DNA from: Alphaproteobacteria bacterium UBA1218
Lineage (GTDB): Bacteria > Pseudomonadota > Alphaproteobacteria > Rs-D84
Direction: 5' to 3'
DNA length: 14,408 nt
NCBI GenBank assembly: GCA_002309215.1
Contig: DBXG01000018.1
Location: 39,358-53,765, forward strand
Shown here one piece after another: positions 1 through 6,463 of this stretch (the first letter of the stretch is position 1; the number at the start of each line of letters is the position of its first letter). Position numbers and translations under genes: made by a program. Below the pieces are notes generated by a model. It was not told where the DNA came from and searched no databases. It was given only the letters and a program-made list of their open reading frames with translations.

Positions 1-18
1 GTTTTGAAGAACAAATAT

Positions 19-40
19 ATTATTATGCCCGCATAATAAT
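19..40. repeat. Perfect inverted repeat
   Basis: Two perfect 10-base arms, attattatgc and gcataataat, are separated by only two bases. The following bases include a short run of five Ts (47-51). It could be a weak terminator or a transcript-end hairpin of the gene to the left of the window, or a protein-binding palindrome. The sequence alone does not decide which. Confidence 0.5.
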
Positions 41-81
41 AGAACATTTTTGATTCCTTAATTTGTTTGGTTATGTTTGTG

Positions 82-112
82 CCCCGAAAAATCATTTTCG
101 GGGTATTTTTTT
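82..112 (+). terminator. Rho-independent terminator of the upstream gene
   Basis: A 9-bp perfect stem (ccccgaaaa at 82-90 pairing with ttttcgggg at 95-103) has a 4-base loop and is followed by a T-rich tract at 104-112. This is a textbook intrinsic terminator reading rightwards, so a plus-strand gene ends to the left of the window. It insulates the small pilin-like gene that follows. Confidence 0.85.
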
Positions 113-114
113 AT

Positions 115-143
115 TTGTCTATTTGTATTTTTTGTGATAGAAT
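115..143 (+). promoter_or_regulatory. Putative sigma-70 promoter of the pilin-like gene
   Basis: A TTGTCT -35 box (115-120) and a TAGAAT -10 box (138-143) are 17 bases apart. The -10 is preceded by TGA, giving an extended -10 of the form TGnTAGAAT. A strong ribosome site (aaaggag, 154-160) follows before the ATG at 168. The promoter starts just after the upstream terminator, so the gene appears to be transcribed alone. Confidence 0.6.
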
Positions 144-167
144 ACATCAAAAGAAAGGAGTTTTTAT

Positions 168-515
168 ATGAAAAAAATTATGAATAAAGTCAATTTTGCA
201 ATAATCGCAATGATGGTGTCTGTTCCTGCATTTGCTGCTGTGAATGAAAGTGCTATTTGTGGTTTGGTTAAAGAATTGAAAGGTGTTTTTCAGTTATTAA
301 GAACTTTGGCGTTTATCGGCGCTGCGTTTTATATTGCAAGTTGGGCATGGGAGTTTATTTCTAAACCAGCCGATGCGAAAATTGAAAAGCTTAAAGAAAA
401 AGGGCAGGGGTTGCTGATTGGTTTTATTTTGCTATTCTCGGTTGGTGTTTTGTTGTCGGTTTTGGTAAGTGCTTCTGGTGGAAAAATACTTGGTTGTATA
501 CCAGATGCTTTTTAA
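168..515 (+). CDS. VirB2/TrbC-like two-helix membrane protein (pilin-like)
   Basis: This 115-residue protein has the layout of VirB2/TrbC pilins of type IV secretion systems. An N-terminal signal peptide has a likely cleavage after Ala23 or Ala24 (VPAFAA). Two hydrophobic helices lie at about 40-63 and 81-101, separated by a charged cytoplasmic-type loop (about 66-80, rich in Lys and Glu). Two cysteines, Cys31 and Cys110, flank the helices and could form a disulfide in the periplasm. In the family, the processed protein sits in the inner membrane and is assembled into a pilus. Here no other secretion gene is adjacent: the gene has its own promoter and is closed by a terminator at 524-550. The start is fixed by AAGAAAGGAG 8 bases upstream. 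The fold class is fairly convincing, but membership of a working secretion system is inference. A generic two-helix envelope protein is the alternative. Confidence 0.6.
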   Translation: MKKIMNKVNFAIIAMMVSVPAFAAVNESAICGLVKELKGVFQLLRTLAFIGAAFYIASWAWEFISKPADAKIEKLKEKGQGLLIGFILLFSVGVLLSVLVSASGGKILGCIPDAF

Positions 516-523
516 TTAAAAAT

Positions 524-550
524 AAAAACCGTCCAAATGGACGGTTTTTT
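524..550. terminator. Bidirectional intrinsic terminator
   Basis: An 11-bp stem (aaaaaccgtcc 524-534 with ggacggttttt 539-549) has the loop aaat. It carries Ts after the stem on plus and, because of the A-tract on its left, Ts after the stem on minus as well. It lies between the convergent stop codons at 515 (plus) and 552 (minus), so it probably ends both transcripts. Confidence 0.88.
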
Positions 551-551
551 G

Positions 552-1394
552 TTAAAGTGAATTTGTATAATAATTTTTAAGCCAAAAATATTTGCGTTCC
601 ATATCTATTTGCTTTGGTTTTGCACTGAAATCAGTGTTTGATAAAAAGTCTTCTGGTTTTTGTTTGTATTTTTCAAATAAATGACGGGCAAATTGTGCAC
701 TTTCTTTGCTTTGTTGTTTGATTTCTGTAAAGTCTAATTCTGCATGCGGGTTCAATTGGAATATGATATCGCGAAACATATAATATACATATCGCCATTG
801 GTCTGGATGTATATGGTCAATCGGGGAATGTTGTATATCGTATTTTTGTCTGAATTCGTTTACGTTTTTTACGTTCAGAAACTTTGCCCATATTATATTA
901 AAAGCATTGTTTGCTGCTGCTTGGTTTTGATTCGTCACACGCAAAATTATTGCTGCCAATCTTTTTTTTGTGTTATCAATATCGTGATAATTGCGATATG
1001 TTTTTATGTCTTTTACTTTTTCATATAATTCAATGAAAGGTGTGTCAGGAAAAAGAAAATACGCCTGGGCAAACTCTGCACCATAATATTTTCCGCATAA
1101 ATATTCACAAGCCAATCGAGTCAATTTTTGATTTTTGGCTTCGGTTGTTTCAACTATGTGTGTTGGTTTGTCGGTTTTATTTCCAAACGCAGGGACACCC
1201 TGGGTAATAGTTTTATGCAAGTTTTCAGAAAACGAATCCATAGGTACCAAGATTGATTTATCAAAAAACTTTGGATACGCCGATGCTAAATCAGACCATA
1301 ACCAAAACTCTGGAGAATTTGATTCCTGTTTTTTGGTCGAGTTTAATATGTTGAATATTTCTTGATATTTTTGTAATTCGTAATCCGTAATCAT
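552..1394 (-). CDS. Hypothetical protein, partner of an RHH regulator; distantly DinD-like?
   Basis: I do not firmly recognise this 280-residue soluble protein; it has no signal peptide or membrane helix. Its motif order is loosely like damage-inducible DinD/BRO-type proteins. An early FWLWSDLA resembles the family's W-x-ARDLA segment. A central KLTRLACEYLCG followed by FAQAYFLF resembles its LSRYACYL...AQTYFA segment. A later region ends in MFRDII, and a KPEDFL near the C-terminus recalls PEDLP. This is a memory-based pattern match and could be chance. The C-terminal half is rich in aromatic and basic residues. The ATG is 3 bases after the stop of the upstream RHH gene, with an AAGGA ribosome site inside that gene's last codons, so the two are co-transcribed and probably act together. 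A toxin-like or DNA-damage role is possible but unproven. Confidence 0.55.
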   Translation of the reverse strand: MITDYELQKYQEIFNILNSTKKQESNSPEFWLWSDLASAYPKFFDKSILVPMDSFSENLHKTITQGVPAFGNKTDKPTHIVETTEAKNQKLTRLACEYLCGKYYGAEFAQAYFLFPDTPFIELYEKVKDIKTYRNYHDIDNTKKRLAAIILRVTNQNQAAANNAFNIIWAKFLNVKNVNEFRQKYDIQHSPIDHIHPDQWRYVYYMFRDIIFQLNPHAELDFTEIKQQSKESAQFARHLFEKYKQKPEDFLSNTDFSAKPKQIDMERKYFWLKNYYTNSL

Positions 1395-1397
1395 GGG

Positions 1398-1628
1398 TTA
1401 TCCTTTTTTGGATTCATCAACATTGGCCAATGAAAATAATACAGAAGAAATCAAAGATTGATATGGGACGTGTTGTGCGTCGGCTAATTCTTTGATTTTA
1501 TCCAGAATGGGTTTAGGGATTCGCATATTGATAACACAATCTGATTTATTAAAAGCGCGATAAGCCGCATATTCGCGTAACAAAGATTCTATGTTCATAA
1601 CGAATAATTGTTGCATTACATTTGGCAT
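1398..1628 (-). CDS. Ribbon-helix-helix (CopG/BrnA-like) regulator, antitoxin-like
   Basis: This is a 76-residue protein. Residues from about 31 show a ribbon-helix-helix pattern: a short strand (VINMRIP), a first helix (KPILDKIKELADAQ), a turn, then a second helix starting PYQSLISSVL. This is typical of CopG/BrnA-type dimeric DNA-binding antitoxins, where the strand pair reads operator DNA. I start it at 1628 because AGGGG lies 7 bases upstream. An in-frame ATG at 1646 has no ribosome site and lies close to the promoter. A strong promoter with paired 15-bp repeats sits directly upstream, which fits autorepression. The last codons carry the ribosome site of the downstream 280-residue gene. 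In known modules of this type the RHH protein represses its operon and often neutralises its partner. The RHH call is good; the antitoxin role is inference. Confidence 0.75.
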   Translation of the reverse strand: MPNVMQQLFVMNIESLLREYAAYRAFNKSDCVINMRIPKPILDKIKELADAQHVPYQSLISSVLFSLANVDESKKG

Positions 1629-1648
1629 ATACCAACCCCTATACATTA

Positions 1649-1687
1649 GTCTTTACAATTGACTATAACATTGTATTTACAATTGTC
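1649..1687. promoter_or_regulatory. Paired 15-bp direct repeats, probable operator
   Basis: gtctttacaattgac (1649-1663) and gtatttacaattgtc (1673-1687) match at 13 of 15 positions. Their starts are 24 bases apart, a little over two helical turns, so both would lie on nearly the same DNA face. One copy covers part of the -35 box and spacer and the other covers the edge of the -10 box and the start site. This is the expected layout for repression by the RHH protein encoded just downstream. Binding by that protein is inferred. Confidence 0.6.
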
Positions 1688-1689
1688 AA
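1662..1689 (-). promoter_or_regulatory. Strong sigma-70 promoter of the RHH operon
   Basis: Read on the minus strand, a consensus TTGACA -35 box (1689-1684) and a TATAGT -10 box (1667-1662) are 16 bases apart. Transcription would start near 1655, giving a short leader before AGGGG and the ATG at 1628. It is one of the best-matching promoters in the window and is overlapped by the repeat pair at 1649-1663 and 1673-1687. Confidence 0.72.
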
Positions 1690-1784
1690 TACATTTGTGT
1701 ATATTGTTGTAATGGCGGAAATATGGACATTTGTGTTGATGAGTGTGTTGTCGCTTTTTTGTGGTTTTTATTTTTATGTTTGCG

Positions 1785-1793
1785 TGGTAGAAT
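1785..1793 (+). promoter_or_regulatory. Possible extended -10 promoter element for tolB
   Basis: TGGTAGAAT matches an extended -10 (TGnTAnAAT) and nearly repeats the TGATAGAAT in front of the pilin-like gene. No good -35 box stands at 17 bases. It lies 42 bases before the tolB start, with the ribosome site in between. A promoter must lie somewhere in 1690-1815 because the upstream gene is on the other strand. Confidence 0.35.
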
Positions 1794-1834
1794 TGTTGCG
1801 GTATTATATTGTTGTAAAAGGAAAGGATTTTTAT

Positions 1835-3151
1835 ATGCGTAAGTTTTTATGTGCGATTATATTTTGTATTGCTGGTATATTCTCTGCCCATGCAGAATTA
1901 CACGTCGATATCGTTGCTGGTGGAACTGAACCGATTTCAATTGCTGTCCAAAAATTTGAGTCGATTGGCAAGATTCCCCAAGAAACCATTAAAATGTTAC
2001 GTGAAGTCGTTGAAAATGACTTAAAGCGGACAGGGTTATTCAGGATTGTCAACCATGATGCTTTTCCGCAATATGTTAAAATGAATGATATGCCAGATTT
2101 CAAAAGATGGGCTGCGATAAAAACTCAGGCATTGGTTCAGGCCAGTATAAAACCAGATGGTAAAGATAACTATAAATTAGAGTTTTATCTTTGGGATGTT
2201 AATGGCAAAGAACAAATAGAAGCGCAAAGTTTAATTGCGTCCAAGAAATCTGTTCGACGTTTGGCACATATTATGGCTGATACTATCTATGAACGTTTGA
2301 CTGGCGAATTGGGATATTTTGATACGCAAATTGTATTTATTGCTGAATCAGGCCCAATGGATAATCGGGTTAAACGTATGGCTATAATGGATCAGGACGG
2401 ATATGGTATGCGGTATTTGTCTGATAAAAAGACTTTTGTTATGTCGCCACATTTTTCACCTAATATGGCCACGATTGTATTTTTGTCTTATCGTAATGAC
2501 GACCCAATGGTTTGGGCTTTGGATTTAGATACTGGCGATCAGACTAAATTAGGTAATTTTGGTGGTATGAATTTCGCACCGCGTTTTTCACCAGATGGAA
2601 ATCATGTTGCATTGTCTTTGGTCAAAGATGGCATAACAAATATATATGAATATGATATGTTGAACAAAACTTTGCGTCAATTGACATTTGGGAACCATAT
2701 TGATACCAGTCCGTCTTATTCCCCTGATGGTAAATATTTGGCGTTCAATTCAGATAGGTCTGGTTCACAACAGATTCATGTATTGGATTTGGTCAAAGGT
2801 ACACAAAAACGTATTACTTTTGGGGCAGGGCGGTATGCAACACCGGCTTGGTCGCCAGACGGACAATTTATTGCTTTCACAAAAATTGCAGATGATACTT
2901 TTTATATTGGCATAATGAATCCCGAAGGTCGTCATGAAAAAATATTGGCGGGTGGTTGGTATATGGAAGCACCGTCTTGGGCGCCTGGGTCTCGTAGATT
3001 GGTTTATTATGAAACAGAACGTGCAGATAACGACCGAGATAGAATCAGTCATATTCGCAGCGTTGATATAACTGGGCGCAATGTATATGACATTGATTTG
3101 GCTGATGATATGAGTGGGACAGAGCCAACTTGGTCACCTAAATTGCCATAA
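1835..3151 (+). CDS. tolB: Tol-Pal system protein TolB
   Basis: TolB is a periplasmic protein that binds Pal and TolA and helps constrict the outer membrane at division. The 438-residue product has a signal peptide ending SAHA at residue 20. An N-terminal domain follows at about 21-155 (GGTEPISIAV near the start, then DLKRTGLFRIV at 62-72). After it comes a six-bladed beta-propeller with recurring F/Y/W-SPDG motifs at 207-210, 251-255, 295-299, 339-343, 382-386 (as WAPGS) and 433-435. Length matches the family. I chose the ATG at 1835 because AAAGGA is 7 bases upstream and the signal peptide begins there; the frame is open further upstream without a ribosome site. Neither the usual upstream tolQRA genes nor the usual downstream pal gene is adjacent, which is unusual. 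A secreted nuclease-like gene follows after 12 bases instead. Confidence 0.95.
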   Translation: MRKFLCAIIFCIAGIFSAHAELHVDIVAGGTEPISIAVQKFESIGKIPQETIKMLREVVENDLKRTGLFRIVNHDAFPQYVKMNDMPDFKRWAAIKTQALVQASIKPDGKDNYKLEFYLWDVNGKEQIEAQSLIASKKSVRRLAHIMADTIYERLTGELGYFDTQIVFIAESGPMDNRVKRMAIMDQDGYGMRYLSDKKTFVMSPHFSPNMATIVFLSYRNDDPMVWALDLDTGDQTKLGNFGGMNFAPRFSPDGNHVALSLVKDGITNIYEYDMLNKTLRQLTFGNHIDTSPSYSPDGKYLAFNSDRSGSQQIHVLDLVKGTQKRITFGAGRYATPAWSPDGQFIAFTKIADDTFYIGIMNPEGRHEKILAGGWYMEAPSWAPGSRRLVYYETERADNDRDRISHIRSVDITGRNVYDIDLADDMSGTEPTWSPKLP

Positions 3152-3163
3152 GAATTAAGAATA

Positions 3164-3577
3164 ATGAATAAAATATTGTGTTCGATTTTATTTTGTTTGT
3201 ATTGCGGTGTTGCTTTGGCAACACCTGCGATGGTCACACGTATTGTTGATGGTGATACTTTCAAGGCGACTGTATTATTGGCAGACGGTATTGAAATTAT
3301 GTCTGTGAGTGTGCGTTTAAGAAATGTAGATACCCCTGAATTACATGGCGAATGCGATTATGAAATTGTGCGTGCTGAAAAGGCAAAGCAGAGATTGTCT
3401 GAATTGATTCCTGTGGGGGCTGTGATTGAAATAACAAATGTTAAAAATGATAAATATCCCGGGCGTATTGATGCAAATGTCTTTGATGAACAAAATCGCG
3501 ATGTTGGCTTGATTTTAATTCGTGAAAAATTGGGGCGCCCATATTCTGGTGGCAAACGTCGATCCTGGTGTGATTGA
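3164..3577 (+). CDS. Secreted thermonuclease (SNase)-like protein
   Basis: This 137-residue exported protein belongs to the staphylococcal nuclease family. A signal peptide spans residues 1-19 (cleavage near ALA). The family motifs follow in order: VDGDTF at 28-33, VRLRNVDTPE at 50-59, an E-x-AK helix (72-75), DKYPGR at 96-101 and LGRPY near 123-127. Residues matching the catalytic Arg35, Glu43 and Arg87 of the staphylococcal enzyme appear to be Arg51, Glu59 and Arg101, and Asp31 and Asp56 could hold calcium. It would cut nucleic acid in the periplasm or outside the cell. It starts 12 bases after tolB, with only a weak ribosome site, so it is probably co-transcribed with tolB. It converges with plsC with a 3-base gap and no visible terminator. 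Activity is likely but untested. Confidence 0.85.
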   Translation: MNKILCSILFCLYCGVALATPAMVTRIVDGDTFKATVLLADGIEIMSVSVRLRNVDTPELHGECDYEIVRAEKAKQRLSELIPVGAVIEITNVKNDKYPGRIDANVFDEQNRDVGLILIREKLGRPYSGGKRRSWCD

Positions 3578-3580
3578 TAT

Positions 3581-4288
3581 TCAGCAGCTGTGACGATTGA
3601 TAGCTTCCCGTATTTCTTCCACAGATGCAGATGATGGTAATTCGGGCTCAAAATATATGTTTGCTGTGCCAGATTTCATTTTGCCACGTTTTGGCCAATA
3701 TAAACCTGTATCAACCCCCACAGGCATAATCGGCAACTTCAATTGACTTGCCAAAAATAACAACCCGTGTTTCAAAGGTATTTTTTGGTGTGGTGCAACA
3801 CGCGTGCCTTCTGGGAAGATAACCAAAGTCATACCGTTCATAATGCGTTTTGTCACATTGTGTGCTAATAACTTCATATTTGTTCTGCCACGCTTACGAT
3901 TTACCCCTAATAAGCCGATTCGCCAAAATGCCCAACCGTATATCGGAATCCAAAGTAATTCCCGTTTTATAATAAAAAATGCGTTTGGTATATGTGTCGT
4001 AAGAATTGCAACTTCTAATACAGACATATGTTTTGATGCCACGATTGCGCGTCCGTCCAGACGGGTGTTGACATTATGTTGAAAAGGAATACCGTTTTCC
4101 GTTATTGGTGGATAATGAATTTTATATTTTATTCCGCAAATAATGCGTGCCAATGCCAATACGCCCCATGCGTCAGCCAATACAAAAGCACGTTCCAGTT
4201 TTGTAGATACAAGCCCGATTAGCAATAACGGTGTCCAAGCAGTAAACCATATCAATAATAACAATTTGAATAAAACCGTTTTTATCAT
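3581..4288 (-). CDS. plsC: 1-acyl-sn-glycerol-3-phosphate acyltransferase (PlsC family)
   Basis: This 235-residue membrane enzyme would add the second acyl chain to lysophosphatidic acid, making phosphatidic acid at the inner membrane. Residues 5-28 form an N-terminal membrane helix. The acyltransferase motifs follow in order: KHMSVLE at 86-92, a substrate-binding stretch KRELLWIPIYGWA at 108-120, FPEGTR at 158-163 and LPIMPVGVDTG at 185-195. Motif I is HX4E (His87, Glu92) instead of the classic HX4D, a variant I recall from alphaproteobacterial PlsC proteins. It is the last gene of the ftsE-ftsX-ydcF-plsC operon. Its ATG is 3 bases after the ydcF stop, with a GGAAGG ribosome site inside ydcF. 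Exact acyl-donor preference cannot be read from the sequence. Confidence 0.88.
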   Translation of the reverse strand: MIKTVLFKLLLLIWFTAWTPLLLIGLVSTKLERAFVLADAWGVLALARIICGIKYKIHYPPITENGIPFQHNVNTRLDGRAIVASKHMSVLEVAILTTHIPNAFFIIKRELLWIPIYGWAFWRIGLLGVNRKRGRTNMKLLAHNVTKRIMNGMTLVIFPEGTRVAPHQKIPLKHGLLFLASQLKLPIMPVGVDTGLYWPKRGKMKSGTANIYFEPELPSSASVEEIREAINRHSC

Positions 4289-4291
4289 TAC

Positions 4292-4798
4292 TTAACCTTC
4301 CTTTATTCCAAACAATGTAACGATATATTTTACATATTCAATAGCCCAACGTTTTACACGAAATGGTGTCGGCATACCAGATAACGAAGCAGGGCATGCA
4401 ATGATATCTGTATCTGGCATTTCATTGTGTAATAAATATAGCGAGCGATTCATATGATCTTCGGTAGTGACGAGAACAATTCTGTCTAGTTTTCTTTGTT
4501 CAACAATGTTTTTTATTGCCAAGGCGTTTTGGTAAGTGGATTTAGATTTGGATTCTATCATCACGTGTTTTTTATTTGGAATAGCCGTAGCGCCAGCGCC
4601 AATAATATAAAGGTTGCCATATTTTAATGTTTCCAATTTTTTCAATGCGTATGGAATCCGACGTGAATCGCCAGTCAACACAAATATATTATCCTGTTCA
4701 AGTAAAGAACCGCATTTTGGTGGTGTGACAGATTTGAACACTATTCCGCCAATAACGAAACACAATAATAACAATAAAGACATAGGAATATATTTCAT
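4292..4798 (-). CDS. DUF218 / YdcF-ElyC-SanA family envelope protein
   Basis: This 168-residue protein has one N-terminal membrane helix (about 5-22) and a DUF218 domain. The family signatures are LTGDSRR at 41-47, a KSTYQNA stretch at 86-92 and a TTEDHMNRSL stretch at 111-120 that matches the usual TSxxHMxR pattern. DUF218 members such as ElyC and SanA act in cell-wall precursor or envelope-barrier functions; the exact reaction is unknown. The C-terminal segment W-x-x-EY-x-K (151-157) matches many alphaproteobacterial members as I recall them. Its start codon overlaps the ftsX stop (TAATG), so it is probably translated by coupling with ftsX. It is slightly shorter than many family members. 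Confidence 0.8.
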   Translation of the reverse strand: MKYIPMSLLLLLCFVIGGIVFKSVTPPKCGSLLEQDNIFVLTGDSRRIPYALKKLETLKYGNLYIIGAGATAIPNKKHVMIESKSKSTYQNALAIKNIVEQRKLDRIVLVTTEDHMNRSLYLLHNEMPDTDIIACPASLSGMPTPFRVKRWAIEYVKYIVTLFGIKEG

Positions 4799-5637
4799 TA
4801 TTTACCAGATAATATCTTAATAGTTGTCTTCTTGGTAATGTACACAGAAAACACAATTATTGCAACAGTTAATAAGAATAAAATCGTCCAAGATGTTCCG
4901 CTCAAAGACAAGGTTGCCAGCAAACCAACGCGTGCAGAACGTGCGGTTGCCAATATCAACATTAAAATAGGTGTCGCAACAATAAAACCAATCAAACATG
5001 CCAAAGCGCTGATTTTTGCAACAATGATTTGCATTTGTTTAGCGATGAATTTGTCTGTGGCACCAACTTGATTTAATATTTCCAATTCGTGTTTATGCAA
5101 CATTGCGATATTTCTGGATATGTAAGATATACATATACCAATTGACACCAAAATCAATATTAAAACAAAAGAAGTTATCATTACCAATTTCCAACCAGCA
5201 GACATAGACGGTTTTAATGCGTTTGCATGTGTTAAAAACTTAGCTTTTGGGATAATTTGTTGTTTTAATACTTCCATGTCTTTTGCATTTTTTACATGTA
5301 TCTCGAAAGTTTGTGGTAAATATTGGTTTAATTTTGCACCGCTGGAAACCCAAGGTTGCATTATGCGTTCCATTTCTGACTTGCTTATTTCATTGACAGA
5401 TTCGATTTTATCAGCGTTAGATTCAAATATTTTTTTAATCGCACTTGTGTTATCAAGGTTTGTTATTTGTATTGTCGCATATTTATCCCATTGGTTATTC
5501 CATTTTGTGACACCGCCACCAATAGCCAAGGCAATACCAAAAGCCAACACAGACAAAAATGTCAATATTGATATGACAACAGTCATAAATATGGACTGTT
5601 CACGAACTAATGAAAAAACGAGTGTTTTTTGTTTCAT
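4798..5637 (-). CDS. ftsX: Cell division ABC transporter permease FtsX
   Basis: FtsX pairs with the ATPase FtsE at the division ring and, in studied species, relays ATP hydrolysis to cell-wall hydrolases across the membrane. The 279-residue protein has the expected four helices, at about 17-40, 151-173, 208-230 and 248-268. A periplasmic loop of about 110 residues lies between the first two. After helix 2 there is a coupling-helix region with HELEILNQVGATDKFI (183-198), the E-x-x-IL-x-x-x-GAT pattern of FtsX/MacB permeases. Its start codon overlaps the ftsE stop (TAATG) and its own stop overlaps the start of the DUF218 gene, which implies translational coupling and fixed ratios. Sequence outside the coupling region is divergent, which is normal for FtsX. 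Confidence 0.92.
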   Translation of the reverse strand: MKQKTLVFSLVREQSIFMTVVISILTFLSVLAFGIALAIGGGVTKWNNQWDKYATIQITNLDNTSAIKKIFESNADKIESVNEISKSEMERIMQPWVSSGAKLNQYLPQTFEIHVKNAKDMEVLKQQIIPKAKFLTHANALKPSMSAGWKLVMITSFVLILILVSIGICISYISRNIAMLHKHELEILNQVGATDKFIAKQMQIIVAKISALACLIGFIVATPILMLILATARSARVGLLATLSLSGTSWTILFLLTVAIIVFSVYITKKTTIKILSGK

Positions 5638-6449
5638 TATGCGTCCCCAATATCTTCAAATTGTTTGGAAAGCTGTGAAAAATAATTTTGTGTCTGTTGT
5701 GGTTGTGGTCCTTTCCATTTTCTGGTTGTTTCAGATGTTGATGTGTTTTCATCACCGGTTTTAGAAAAGGCGACGTGGTGGTTTTCAATGGTTATTACAG
5801 GAAAACGATATGTTTCCATTAGTTTTCTGTTATGGGTTGCTAAAATAATCGTCGTCCCAAAAATTTTATTCATCTGGATAAACAATTCCATTAACCGCGA
5901 AGCGTTTTCATCGTCCAGGTTTCCAGTTGGTTCGTCCGCTAGTAAAATAGATGGCTGGACAATTATAGCACGTGCAACAGATACACGTTGTTGTTGCCCG
6001 CCACTCAATTCTTTTGGGTACACATCTGCAAATTTGCCAAGCCCGACCCATTCCGATGTTTTTGTCACCAGTTTTCGTATTTTATCATTTGGAAAACCAC
6101 GAACGCGCAAAGGCAAAGCGACATTTTCAAACACAGTCATATGTGAAATCAAAGAATATTCTTGGAACACAATCGCCATTTTGTGTCGCAAAGCGGAAAT
6201 ATCATCGCGTGATAAAGAATCACATTCTTGGCCGAACAATTTAATTTGCCCCTTGGATGGTTTGTGTAGTTGATAAATTAAACGCAATAAAGTGGTTTTA
6301 CCGGCGCCACTGGCCCCTGTTAAGAAATAAAAAGCACCGCTACTGACATTAAAAGAAACGTTCGACAAAACGTCATGACCGTTTTCATAATTTGCAGATA
6401 CGTTTGCGAAAGATATTATTGTTTTGCCTTCCATAACAGGGTGTATCAT
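5637..6449 (-). CDS. ftsE: Cell division ATP-binding protein FtsE
   Basis: FtsE is the cytoplasmic ATPase of the FtsEX complex. With the start used here (270 residues), all ABC motifs are present: Walker A GASGAGKT at 45-52, Q-loop Gln96 (VFQEYSL), signature LSGGQQQR at 148-155, Walker B ILLADEP at 168-174 with Glu173, and the switch His206 (ATHNR). The FtsE-like N-terminus IISFANVSANY follows the start. The start is uncertain: a GTG at 6497, an ATG at 6449 and an ATG at 6434 are all in frame and none has a clear ribosome site. I prefer 6449 because a putative promoter lies inside the longer form, though 6434 fits the family about equally well. About 45 residues after the ATPase core (from about 226), rich in Thr, Ser, Gln and Lys, extend beyond the usual length of about 220. 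Confidence 0.92.
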   Translation of the reverse strand: MIHPVMEGKTIISFANVSANYENGHDVLSNVSFNVSSGAFYFLTGASGAGKTTLLRLIYQLHKPSKGQIKLFGQECDSLSRDDISALRHKMAIVFQEYSLISHMTVFENVALPLRVRGFPNDKIRKLVTKTSEWVGLGKFADVYPKELSGGQQQRVSVARAIIVQPSILLADEPTGNLDDENASRLMELFIQMNKIFGTTIILATHNRKLMETYRFPVITIENHHVAFSKTGDENTSTSETTRKWKGPQPQQTQNYFSQLSKQFEDIGDA

Positions 6450-6463
6450 AGTAGAATTTTTTG

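Noticed and set aside
744..1028. Plus-strand open frame of 94 residues inside the 280-residue minus-strand gene.
   Set aside because: It is rich in Tyr, Cys, Ile and Val with no ribosome site and no family match; it is a shadow of the opposite strand.
1712..1834. A 41-codon in-frame extension upstream of tolB starting at an ATG at 1712, encoding a hydrophobic helix.
   Set aside because: No ribosome site precedes the ATG, while AAAGGA and a proper signal peptide mark the start at 1835. An extra helix ahead of a signal peptide would be odd.
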